From Benincasa hispida (taxonomy: Eukaryota; Streptophyta; Magnoliopsida; Cucurbitales; Cucurbitaceae), in assembly GCF_009727055.1 (NCBI RefSeq), contig NC_052349.1, positions 46,098,172 through 46,162,171 of the forward strand: a stretch of 64,000 nucleotides of DNA, read 5' to 3'. Below the pieces are notes generated by a model. That model was given only the letters and a program-made list of their open reading frames with translations. It was not told the origin of the DNA and searched no databases. Shown here in pieces: positions 22,426 to 33,035 of this stretch. Within the stretch, counting starts at the first letter, position 1. The number at the start of each line of letters is the position of its first letter. The position numbers and the translations under genes are program-made.

Positions 22426-22854
22426 ATGGACATGAACAATATATCTATAATAATAGTAATTATAGTTACTCTCATAGTAAATAAAGTCATTTAAGTGATT
22501 ATGATTCTTATGGTTATAGTGATGGGTTTAATACATCGATCTATAGCCTGGACCACAATTTCTTCGTGAAAATGATGAAGACTCAGAGTCTCTATATTAT
22601 CTACATTCTTTTGAGTTTTGAGTATTCTTATTTGGATGAAACATGGTTGGATCTAAGATATCATCCTGGGGTTGATGTTGAGATGCATGAATGACAAAGT
22701 TTCAATTATGTTAGAAATTTTGAACATACCATATGACTTAGAAGCAATATTATAGTTATCAAATAAAATAGACTAATGTTGGACTAGTACCTCCAAGACG
22801 ATCTTTTTACTAACTTAAGATAAAGTTATGACAAGATATAATTTAAGAAAACTA
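22426..22854. other. intergenic, unassigned
   Basis: The segment 22440-22760 is less AT-rich and gives short Asp/Ser/Tyr-rich frames on plus, broken by stops. No family was recognised. Confidence 0.35.
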
Positions 22855-23340
22855 CCTTTTTAGTCCCAAGTTATGAAAAAAATGTGTCTTGGTCCTTCGT
22901 TTTTTTTAAGTACCCTTTTAGTCATCGAATTTTGTAAAATAGGTGCATTTGGTCCCTAAGTAATTTTCAAAACGTACTTTTTTAATCCACAGATTTTTAA
23001 GAATATGTTTAAAAGGTCCCTAAAGTATTTTTTGTGTTATTTTATATAATTATATGATATTTCAAATTAAAAAATAAGTTCAAAATAATAATTTTAAATA
23101 GAAGAGGTGATCTTTTTCTCTTTTTTTTTTAATTTAAAATAATAAAAAAGTTACTGCATGAATCTTTTAAACCTATTTTTAAAAGTATAGAGATTAAAAA
23201 GTTACATTCTAAGTGAAAATTCACATACCAAATGCACATATTCTAAAAATCTTGGTACTAAAAAAAGTATATTTTAAAAATTTAGAGACTAAGGACACCT
23301 ATTCTACAAAATTCAAGGACTAAAAAAAGTAATTTTTTCT
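22855..23340. mobile_element. foldback MITE-like element
   Basis: The left half contains CTTTTTAGTCC, TTTAGTCATCGAATTTTGTAAAATAGGTGCA and TTTTTAATCC. The right half carries the complements (GGACACCTATTCTACAAAATTCAAGGACTAAAAAAAGTA), so the whole element can fold on itself. About 480 bp, non-coding. Confidence 0.65.
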
Positions 23341-23869
23341 ATAATTTATTGATTTAAAATCCCTTTTTAAAGTATAAAATATTTTTATTAATAATTTATG
23401 TGATTTAGTCCCACGTTTTATATATTTGAAATAATACTATATAATATAAAAACTTTATAGGTAATATTCCACTCATGTTTTCTCTAATATTATTTGTGGA
23501 ATCTGTTTGGCTGTCTAGGTTGGCTTTTAGCCTGCAACACTTCATTGAAATTTTCCATTTTTATCATGTAATAATATTAATAAATTGTTGGTTTTAATTT
23601 TTAGAAACTTATTACATAAATATATAACATATCTCAAATTTATTATTGAAATATTGTAGTTTTAATAATCTTCATCGTTTTCTTTTCAAAAGACGAGGTA
23701 TTGAAAAACAAAGAAGAATAAAATATATTAAAAAATTGGAGCTATCGTTATCTTTTGAGAAGACCAAGGATGCCAAATATATATATTATATATATTTCCC
23801 GAAAAGGAACAATAATAGTAATGTCCAAATTTGTAATTTCACTTACCTAATGATGTAATATTAGGATTG

Positions 23870-23953
23870 GCAAAATTTCCCGCCCCAGTTTGACCCTGCT
23901 CGATTTGAACAGGGATGAGGTCAAATCGAAAAAATTTGGGCCCACCAGGGATA

Positions 23954-23993
<40 letters not shown>

Positions 23994-24130
23994 CGGGGAC
24001 AGGGACGGTATCCCCGCCCCGACCCGATTTGATATATTTATATTTTTAATATTTTATAAATATATACTTATGATATATAAAATAACCTATTTATGTGTAT
24101 GTTTATAATGTATAGACTTATATTATTATG
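23870..24130. mobile_element. GC-rich hAT-like MITE containing a 40-base G run
   Basis: CCCGCCCCAGTTTGACCCTGCTCG on the left and GTATCCCCGCCCCGACCCGA on the right, with an AT-rich remainder, resemble the CCCCGCCCC / GGGGACGGGGA class of plant hAT MITEs also seen at 50443-51074 and 57175-57340. Exact ends were not resolved. Confidence 0.5.
23954..23993 (+). repeat. poly-G run of 40
   Basis: Forty uninterrupted G residues. The Gly-rich frame across it (23890-24108) is meaningless. Such a run can form G-quadruplexes and is also a common site of assembly or polymerase slippage error. Confidence 0.95.
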
Positions 24131-24290
24131 GAGCCTATTATGTAGTATGCCATTTTTGAATTGCCCTCACGCAATCATACATTTTTGTCCTTATTTATTC
24201 CTTTTTTCGAGACCATTTTTTTTGGAGTTAATTCTCTGAGTGGGCTTAATATATATTTCAATATTGATGCTTTTCTTCATTAAAAATTCT

Positions 24291-25690
24291 CAATTATATG
24301 TGTCTTATGGTCGATTTGGATTGATTTTTAAAATATTAAAAAGTTATTTTGAGTAGTTGTCAAATACTCTAATTTTTTTGACGATGACTTATTTTTTAAA
24401 CCAAACACTTGAAAATGTATTTCAAAAGTATCCTGAGTGATGAGCACCTAAGAAATTGATAATTATAAGTTTGTGTTTGGAAAAGTGGGCCAATATGTAA
24501 AAACTATTCTTTTAGATCCTTGGACTTACATCATATATGGGAGAATACTATTTTCCCCTTGAAACATTTGAGAATTCAAGTGTTACTCCTCTCACTTTTC
24601 TTCCCTTTTCCCTCTTCTCTCATTCTTATTTCATGGATTTGGAAGTAAAAAGATATATTTCTTTTCAATGGTTATGCATTTTTTTTAGTAATTGTTTTTA
24701 TTCCCATAGATTGATTTTAAAGCGTGTTGTTAATTTGTTGTGTGATTTAAATCCAAAAGTAACCTTTTCTAGATCAAGAATTAATTTTTTCCCTTACAAT
24801 ATGAGGCATCTCGATTAGGATTCATCATAAAAAGATTATGTCAAGACCAATAACAGTGGATGGAGGTGGGAGAAAACTAAAAAGGGGTCAAGGATAGACA
24901 TTTTTAGACTCTTCTCCAGCCTCGACCTTGATCGGGCGAGAACGAAGGCAAAGAGTTTGGGTGTGGAAAACTGATCTAAGACTGAATTAGTTGACTTCTA
25001 TTTTTTGACCTGGTCACGACTCTAGCCAAGTCAAGACCACGTAAAAGTTGTTTTGGAGTAGGTAAAAGGATCTGGGACTGGGGATGAGTGCATTCTATTT
25101 TTTTTTTTTTTTTTTTTTTTGCTCGAGGGTAGCTTGACCAAGTGACTAAGGCAAGAAATAGAATGCATCCATCTTACTACAAATTTGTATTTATCCAAAT
25201 TTATACTGTTTTCCTATAAACTCGATTTAAGAATTCATTGGATGTCGTTATAATCTCTATGTCAAACCGTCTCAACTTTCTCCATCATAATCTTTTTCAC
25301 TTTCATTCTAAACACCGCTATAACAAATTCAAAGAAGAGGCATTAGTCACCTAAATTTATAAAGGAATAATATTACAATGGATGAAAAAATACATAAAAT
25401 ATAATTTCAAAAATAAAAACCCAAACCATACCAGGCCAGACTTAGAATGAGTAAAAAATAGAATATAACAATCCTAGTCCTGGCTATCCTGAGTATTTCA
25501 GGGACATACTCGACTATGCCACCACCGAGTATTAAATCATAATCCGTTTGCAACCTTTACACCCAGAGGGGGCTCGGTTGGGTAGTCACTTAATGCCCTA
25601 GTCTTCACCCCGTCCTTAATATGAAGCCTGACTAAGTTTCATAAAAAAAATGGTTAGAGATTTGGTATTGACAATATTTTTTTAAAGATA
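24291..25690. other. insertion inside duplication copy B, unassigned
   Basis: The open frame at 24537-24818 has no recognisable motif and low-complexity flanks. 24850-25140 holds GC-richer words (CCAGCCTCGACCTTGATCGGGCGAG, AGGTAAAAGGATCTGGGACTGGGGATG) and a 23-base T run (about 25099-25121). 25440-25640 includes GGACATACTCGACTATGCCACC. It is probably old retroelement sequence; no gene is supported. Confidence 0.35.
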
Positions 25691-25693
25691 TTA

Positions 25694-26490
25694 TGACAGT
25701 TGTGACAATTGTCATCTTGTACCTTGAATTGTCCTTCGAGATGTCCCAACATCTGTTGTTTCAGACAGTCTGATGTTCCATAGATTGTTGATTTTGTAGA
25801 ATGTTTTTTTCCTTATTTGGAAAATTCTGGGTGTTTATTCCCACGATTTCACTTCCTTTTCTAGGCTGTGCAAATTTTGTTTTAGATCCATTTCCTCCTT
25901 TTCGTGCTGCATATTTAAGAGGATGTGATTATCATATAAGGGTTGGCCACTTTGAAGAATATTTGAGCGAGTCTCTTATGTTAACACCAAAAACACAAGT
26001 GTGTCAATCCATGTGATTGTGAAGTTTTTGCTAATGTAGATCTTGAGTATCTCTTGATCGTGTTGAATCGTTCTACTAAAATTTGAGAAAGGATTCTCAA
26101 ACTTAGAGGGACCTAAATGAAACGTTCACTAATATTCTTATACTTAGGGGGAGCTCAAGTACGTTGAAGGCGAGAGAATCTCACATAGAGGGAGCCTAAT
26201 TTTCATTGAGAGATAGTCTTACACTTAGGGGAAGCCTTAGTGATCATATGTCAAGTTGGGTTATTCGAGTGTCACTTTAATAGTCGTTTATTTACAGATA
26301 AATTCATCTTTGTAATTGCTTGATTTTATATTAGTGAAAATATCTTTTCACGAATACACTGTCTCCCTCAGACGTAGGTGGTATTGCACCAAACTGGGTT
26401 ACAATCAAACTCTATGTTTTGTTCTGGTTTTAGTTTTCTATGTTTATCTTTGATGTTATTGGAATTGTTGTAACATCATGTATAACAGGT
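25694..26490 (+). mobile_element. copia-type LTR (solo or fragment)
   Basis: It begins TGACAGTTGTGACAATTGTCATC and contains several AGGGGGAGC-type boxes (CTTAGGGGGAGCTCAAG, ATAGAGGGAGCC, CTTAGGGGAAGCC). Its U5-like segment reads CACTGTCTCCCTCAGACGTAGGTGGTATTGCACCAAACTGGGTTAC, the layout of plant copia LTRs just before the 3' end. The end is tentatively at ATAACA near 26490. The duplication of flanking bases was not confirmed. The frame at 25801-26016 is LTR sequence. Confidence 0.55.
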
Positions 26491-26889
26491 TTTGTCATGT
26501 GTTAGATAACCTTTATTTTCAATTTTTTTTTTTTTTTGCCAAAATAATTATAGGACATATATTTTGAACCATTCAAACAACATGATGTTGATGAAATACA
26601 TATTTTTTTATGTACTAGAAAATCACAACTTTGTAGAGTAAAATGTTTATGAAGAGAAAAAAGTTTTGTGGTGAGAAGTTGGTTAAGTTGCGACTAATGA
26701 TAGTGTGTATATATAAATCTATTGAACTTAATGAGGTGGTGAGGGTAGAAAGTAATTAACCCCTACAAGTTTCTCATGCTTATAGCACTATCATCATCAA
26801 GAAAACGTTTTTTTTTCAAACCAAAAACTTGAAAGGAACTATAATTGTCAATTTCCTATCCCTAAAGGTTTTTTTAAAATAATATTTTG

Positions 26890-27520
26890 ATGCATTCCCA
26901 TCTCTAAAGTTGATCTTTGAATTCTCCTATTAAAAAAATAAATTATAATACAGCCGTAAATGGATATTAAATGTCCAAAATAATAATTTTTTGTGGTAGA
27001 AATTTATGGAAGGAATTTTTCTTTTCTTTATATCCGATTTTTTAAGGACTGACATAACATGGTTCAATTAAAAACGTTTCTTTTAAAAGAACAAAATTAT
27101 ACTCAACTATTTAGTTTTTTTTTTATATCAGCTTTTTTTTTTTTCAAAAGAGTTAATATTTTTTTTCTCAAATATTAAAATATATATTTAATAAAAATAT
27201 TACACTTATTCTTTAGAAAAAGAAGTATATGTTTGACTTTTTAATAATTATAATTATATATACACACACATATATACATATACATACATGGACTCTTTTT
27301 AAAAAAATCAAGTCTTTCTTATTGTGGAAGAACATAAAGGTTAAGAGAAGAGGTGGGAGTTGAAATACGAAACTCTCATATTTAATTGAGGATTTATATA
27401 ATAGAATTACCAATTGAGTTATATGATTTAAGTTGGTTCGACTTGAAAACTCATACTTCTACTTTTATCAATGCATATTTAGGTTATACTTCTATTTCGG
27501 CATGAATTGTTATTTGGATT
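26890..27520. repeat. segmental duplication copy B, right part
   Basis: Collinear with 16610-17160. It shares TCTCCTATTAAAAAAATAAATTATA, GTGGTAGAAATTTATGGAAGGAATT, GACATAACATGGTTC, GTTTGACTTTTTA, AGAGGTGGGAGT and CATACTTCTACTTTTATCAATGCATATTTAGG. It includes the better-preserved SINE-like stretch at 27205-27430. Confidence 0.75.
27205..27430 (-). repeat. possible tRNA-derived SINE (copy B)
   Basis: On minus, ATATAACTCAATTGGTAATTC (27421-27401, A-box-like) is followed about 40 bp later by GAGTTTCGTATTTCAACTCCC (B-box-like), then a pyrimidine-rich tail and an AT-rich end. No cloverleaf can be folded, so it is not called as a tRNA gene. Confidence 0.4.
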
Positions 27521-27989
27521 TGATTTTTAGGAATATTGGTATAAATTAAATAATAAAGTAATAAATTTAAAAGTGGATTGAGTGTCTATAATCCTATTCA
27601 CTTAAACCTAACTAAACCTTAATCTGTTGTACTAAAAGAGTTATATATTTTTAAAAATGATACTAAAGAGACAAGTAATACAATTATTATATTTGACTTT
27701 ATCGTAAATTTTTAAGGAGATTTAAGATAGAGTTATGATAAAATTTATGTATATTTTTCATGTAAAAATGATTTTCAACGTATAGAGATACAAACTTTTG
27801 ATATTTTAATCGGAAAAATATATATTTTTTGGGAGATCGAAAATATATGCTGTTACTGTTTGACATTATTTAAAAAAATAAATATCAATAATGAATTATG
27901 GGCGGTAGTTAACATAATTATATGACTATTTATTTTTCTTTTGAATAAAGATATAATTTATTAGTACAAAAGGATTGGTTTTTAAAGTA
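27521..27989. other. AT-rich spacer
   Basis: Non-coding; nothing distinctive seen. Confidence 0.5.
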
Positions 27990-28200
27990 TAAAACATTTT
28001 TATTAATAGTTTTATGTGATTAAGTCCCACGTTTATATATCTAATAATACTACATTATAAAAGCTTTACAGGTAATATTCCACTCATATATATTTTTTTT
28101 CTTTTTTCGAAAAAAATATTCAGCTCATATGTTTTCTCTTAACATTATTTGTTGAACGTATTTGGTTGTCCACGTTGGCTTCTAACTACAAGACAAGTTC
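27990..28200. repeat. segmental duplication copy C
   Basis: TTTATGTGATTAAGTCCCACGTTTATATATCTAATAATAC ... ACAGGTAATATTCCACTCATAT ... TTGGTTGTCCACGTTGGCTTCTAA matches 23393-23530. After an insertion (28205 to about 28768) the match resumes with CCATTTTTATCATGTAATAATAT, as at 23551. Confidence 0.75.
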
Positions 28201-28204
28201 TCGG

Positions 28205-28370
28205 AGGAGCGTTTAAATGATTCTGACTATCCGACTAATTCGGGCTATCCGATCTAAAATATAAGAATTGAATTGTGTTAAAAAATTTTATTTTTATTAG
28301 ATTGGATTGGATTGCGGATTGACTAAAGAAAAATTTGAGTTGATCAAATTCAACCCGAATATATATATAT
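28205..28370. mobile_element. truncated hAT-MITE fragment
   Basis: Contains ACTATCCGACTAATTCGGGCTATCC and TTCAACCCGAATATATATATAT, closely resembling the arm-to-centre part of the MITE at 17998-18397. It is cut by the LTR fragment that follows. Confidence 0.5.
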
Positions 28371-28768
28371 TGTTGGAAATGGCAAAATCCTCAGAATGAT
28401 GAACAGTAAACGATCAAGACACGACGGTCAAACAAAGAGCAAAACCTGTAAAACAGAAACTCGTTATAGGTTGAGTCGTAGAGCTCGCTCTCGTTTCGCA
28501 GCTCTGCCCAAATGTGCAAGTAGGTCTAAAAATTGACACATCGTCCCCAGGATAAAACAACCAAAAGAAACTCGATTGGAAATGCACTGTCACCGACCAA
28601 AACACACATCTTTTCTAAATCCACTTTCTCGGAAAACTAAAATGGAAGAGTTAGGAGAGGAAAAATGGAATGAAGTGAAAATAAATTGTGTTTTCGAATT
28701 ACTGAAGGTCACACCTTTTATAGGCCTTCAGCGTGGAACGGTAGGGAGCGGAACAAAACTTGAACCCT
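28371..28768 (-). mobile_element. LTR fragment (minus orientation)
   Basis: On minus, a CCTATAAAAGGTGTGACC promoter box (about 28724-28707) is followed by a leader-like segment and ends in CCATTTCCAACA at 28371. The sequence is absent from copy B of the duplicated block, so it is an insertion. The two overlapping frames (28414-28605 minus, 28576-28785 plus) have no recognisable motif. Confidence 0.5.
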
Positions 28769-29440
28769 CCATTTTTATCATGTAATAATATGTATATAAT
28801 AAGTTGTTTGGATTTTTTTATTAATATTATTTTTTTAATGCTATTTAAATATTATAATATTTAAGTTCTTTATAAAAGAAAGAGGTAAAATATATTCTAT
28901 TGCAATTTATTTACATTTAAACTTAACTTACTTAACTTTTTTTTATTTAATTTCTTTTCATTAAATTTAAATTTCTTTAAATAATGAACTAAATTACAAT
29001 AGAATATATGCTTTTTTTTTCAAGAATTTAAATATTATAAAATTAAATTAGCTTGACAATAAAACGATGTTTTTTAAATGTGAAAAACCAGATAAAATAA
29101 AATAATAAAATAAAAAGTTTGACAGCTTGATTTTTTTTTGGATTATTTGCTTAAATAATTAATAGAACAGTTTGATTATCAATTTAGTTTATAAACTTTA
29201 AGCTTATGTGTATTTGATTCCAAATAGTCACCATTATTGCTATTTAATTAAATTTAAATTTCTTAAAATCAAGTAGTTGCAATAGAATATATTGTTTTTA
29301 CAAAAGTTAAATATTACAATATCCAATTAGGTTAAAAATAAACTGGAGTGTTGCTATTTGGAAAAAAAAAAAATAATAAAATAAAAGAATAAATTGTAGC
29401 ATGAGGCTCAAAGTCACATGGCTAAACCTCCAACTACTCT
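28769..29440. other. AT-rich spacer
   Basis: Contains imperfect inverted repeats around GAATATATT / AATATATTCTATTGCAAT (28887-29020 and 29281-29300), suggesting another small foldback relic. No gene. Confidence 0.4.
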
Positions 29441-29444
29441 GCCA

Positions 29445-29950
29445 AGTTTCCTGGAGAAATATCAATTTATATCCAAAATTTTGAGATTATATCAATTTAA
29501 ACCATAAACTAAGAAATATATTAATTTAAACTTTAAATTTTGGGTTATATCAATTTAAACTTTGAACTTTGGGATTTATATCAATTTAAACTCAAGCTAA
29601 TAATTGTATCAATTAATTCCTGAAATTTTATAAATGTATCAATTTAAATTTTGAACTTTCGTAACTATATCAATTTTAATCTGAGCTTTTATAAATATAT
29701 CAATTTAAATTCTAAACTTTCATAAATGTATCTAAATAAAACATAATGGAAGGTTTAAGTTGTTACAATTATGACAGAATTTAAATTGATATACTTATAA
29801 AAGTTCAGAGTTTAAATTGATACAATTATTAGTTTGAGGTTTAAGTTTATACAATCCTAAAAGTTCAGGGTTTAAATTGATACAATTGTTAGTTTAGAGT
29901 TTAAATTGATATAATACCTAAAATTTAAGAATATAAATTTATATTTGTTA
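29445..29950. mobile_element. foldback element, family F (copy 1)
   Basis: The left half repeats TATATCAATTTAAACYTTGAACTTT at about 40-60 bp spacing. The right half repeats the complement (AAGTTCAGRGTTTAAATTGATACAATT), making a long imperfect hairpin. A related element is at 32505-33035. Confidence 0.7.
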
Positions 29951-31948
29951 AAAAAGAAAAAGAATGTTCTAATTTTGTTTAACATATTTTATTCCTTTTC
30001 TTTTTTTTTTTCCCTCCAAACATCAGGTATTGCAAAAAGTTGTCTTTTTCAGACACTTGAAACAACAATATTTTGATAATAAGTTTGAAATTTATTATAT
30101 ATTTGCAATAAATTTTCAAAAATAATAATGATAATAATAATATCAGTAAAAACAAAAGTCGTTTGATTTTTCCCTTTTATCCATTATATTTGATAGTTAT
30201 TAGAATATATTAAGTGATTTGAGTTTATTTATCATCACCCTTAATTAATTTTGATTTCTATTCATCGTGATGTTAAAAAATAAAAATTTTTGATTTCATT
30301 CGTTCACAATAAAAATAATATATTTAATTAAATTATATATATATATATAAATATTTTATTTGTTTGCCACTACAACTTAGTTTTCTTATGTTTTAGGTAT
30401 ACGGACTCCCAATTTATTTTTCTAAATCTTCTAGAAGTTTAAGTTATATTATTAAAAATTAAAAATACCATAGATTGATTTGATAAGATATTTGAAAAGT
30501 GTAAAATATATATCCAATTAATTAAACGTGTAATGGTATATATTTCAGTTTAGTTTTTAATTGCTAAAATAATTATATCAATTATATATATAATTAATAT
30601 ACAAATTATAATGTTAACAATAAATTATGAGTAGAAGTTAAAATTTAATGGGTTAATGTTCCCCAAGTTTAGATTCATCAAATTTCTTATGTTCTATTTG
30701 TACTATTTTTAATAAAAATTTTAAATGAATTAAAAAATATTTTAAAATTTACCTTATATTTACAATTTTAAAATATGATTAACTAAAAACTAAAAACTAA
30801 AATCAAACCAAAATCCATTGCCAGTTTAATTTGTGTTAATTTCATAGCATACCTTTGTATTTAATTAGTAATTATTTTTTTTAAAATAACAAGTAACTAA
30901 GATTTACATAAGTAGATTATTATCCAAACAAGAAAAAGTTCATAGGTTAGGAACATGATCGTTGACTATACACTAGAAGCAAATTGTAAAATCATATAGG
31001 TCTTCTTTGGTAATTATTTTATATTTTATTTTATATTTTTAAAAATTAATCATATTTCTCTCACAATTATTTGCATCTTTCTTATGTACAAATGGTTGAA
31101 TTCTTAACCAAATTCCGAAAAACAAATACAAACTTTTCAAATTTATTTTTTTTAGTTTTCAAAATTTAATTTGGTTTTTTAAACCATTGGAAAAAGTAGT
31201 TGACAAATGAAAAAATCTGAAGGTGAAAATAGTGTTTATAGGCTTTAGTTTCAAAAAAAAAAAAAAGAAATAATTACTAAATGAGACCGTAACTTTTAAT
31301 CATCATGGTATTCCTTTTTATCAAGGTTTATTTATATTATTTTAATACTATAATATAATTGAGTTATTGAATGGTTAATTTATAAGAATTTCCCAATAAT
31401 TAGTTACTTACTTAAAAACAAAAATTTAATCTATAATTCATTCTATTGTATATGTTTAATTTATATATACATTTTATTTCTTTAAAAAAAAAATATATTT
31501 TTTAATAATATATTTGGCACTCCTTTTAGAAATAATCAATATAAAACAATATATATCTAGAAAAATATAAAATAATAATTACTTTCTCTCTCCTAAATTA
31601 AAATTTTATAATATGTTTTTAATTAAGTTATAATTTCAAACTTTGAACAACAATATTGTATTATTATCAGGATAACTTAATTAACTCAAAAGGAATCTTT
31701 TTTTCTTCGTTTGGTGTGATGTCTCTAGTCGTTATTGGTGGTCGTTTCGGTTTCTAATGAATTTTGCTTAAAAAACAAAAGAATCTTCTAAAAATATGAA
31801 ATGTTTTTACTAATACTTAATAGTAGTCCCACCATTTATATTTGGAAACAATATTTTATTATAAATTATTTACACGTTTCAAATATGTCTATTTTAAGGC
31901 AAAAGCAATAGGCAATATAACCACAAACCATTCTACTTCCTAGACGTC
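29951..31948. other. AT-rich spacer, 2 kb
   Basis: Homopolymer- and TATA-rich non-coding sequence. No frames with recognisable motifs on either strand. Confidence 0.5.
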
Positions 31949-32330
31949 TCATAAAATATGAGAGAAAATGCTATTTAAAAAAACATCTTTCCAGATCAAA
32001 GAACACTTCAGAGAGGATGTCAAAATTGTAATTGTGTGAATCGCTTTGTTCTCTTCCCTAGGACAATGACAAAAGCAACAAACGTTCAAAGAGTTCCCAA
32101 TAAACAAAATATCACTATAAATGAGAATGCCAATTTCAGTAAAAGAAAAAACATTCTTGTTAAGGAGCTTGATGATCTCAAGTGCGTCAAACTCCACCAA
32201 CAATGGGGGATATGTTCCAACTTTCTCCTCCAATAGCTTTCAAGCCTTCCAACACAACTTCAGCTTCCAGTATGCAAACACTCTGATCTCTAGAAATGAA
32301 TTTGTAGTCACTTAGAATCGTACAACCAGA
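31949..32330 (-). pseudogene. RNase H-like (RVT_3) domain remnant
   Basis: On minus, frames at 32330-31949 contain EAEVVLEGLKAI, then LLVEFDALEIIKLLN, EIGILIYSDILFIGNSLNV and HCPREENKAIHTI. This is the order of motifs in plant RNase H-like domains (PF13456 type: E, VESDAL, REGNKVAH) that occur in LINE-related and stand-alone reverse-transcriptase-like genes. The canonical Ser of VESDA is Phe here, and the frame shifts once near 32230. The N-terminal DxD strand and the rest of the protein are missing. Fragment only. Confidence 0.65.
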
Positions 32331-32504
32331 ATGATCCCTAATGATCTAACCCAAGACCCCCCCTCCCCTTCTTACTGGACCAAACAACATCAACTTAGAA
32401 TCGCACAATCAGCACCCCAATCGAGGGGGGAAAACAATATTATATTATAAATTATTTACACGTTTCAAATGTATGTTCTCTCCTTTAATATTATGTAAAA
32501 TACC
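32331..32504. other. 3' flank of the RNase H fragment
   Basis: ACCCCCCCTCCCC and GAGGGGGGAAAACAATAT flank a repeated AATCGYACAACCAG / AATCGCACAATCAG word (32326 and 32399), a short direct duplication. ATATTATATTATAAATTATTTACACGTTTCAAAT recurs from 31853. No gene. Confidence 0.4.
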
Positions 32505-33035
32505 AATTTGCACTTATAAACTTTAGGAGTTATATCAATTTGAAATTTTAACTAATAATTGTATTAATTTAAACACTAAATTTTCATAAGTGTCAATTTA
32601 CATCGTCTAGTATTGTTTTTTATTTGGATAAACATCATATGAGACTTATAATTTTTCAATAAAATCCTAAATTTTCATAAGCGAATCGACCTCAATTAAG
32701 ATTTCTTTGAAAATTGTATGTGCATCAATTATAATCGTCCATTTTACTAATCCAACATTTGAAGAAGTTTACATGTGTAAGAATTGAATGCATGGACAAT
32801 GATTTTCAATATAATCTTAATAAATGGTCTAAATTGTTAAATTGATTCACTTATAACAATTTATAAGTTTAATTGACACAATTATATGTTTTGCTCAATA
32901 TGTTTTGAACCAAACCTAAAAGAGGGTGTTAATTGATATACTTACAAAAGTTTAGAATTTAAAAGGAAACAATTATTAGTTATGAAATTAAACTGATACA
33001 ACCCCTAAAGTTTTGGATATAAATTGAAAGTTTTT
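32505..33035. mobile_element. foldback element, family F (copy 2)
   Basis: The left end CAATTTGCACTTATAAACTTTAGGAGTTATATCAATTTG pairs with the right end AAACTGATACAACCCCTAAAGTTTTGGATATAAATTG. It has the same motif set as 29445-29950. Non-coding. Confidence 0.65.

Larger units (their letters stand above)
23390..24290. repeat. segmental duplication copy B, left part
   Basis: 23400-23560 (TTAGTCCCACGTTTTATATAT ... GGTAATATTCCACTCATGTTTTCTCT ... TTGGCTTTTA) matches copy C at 28017-28185. 23793-24290 matches copy A at 15978-16155 and 16540-16570. The G-rich MITE at 23870-24130 interrupts it. Copy B continues at 26890-27520 after a 2.6-kb insertion. Confidence 0.7.

Noticed and set aside
23890..24108. 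Glycine-rich 72-codon frame
   Set aside because: It is the translation of the 40-base G run and flanking MITE.
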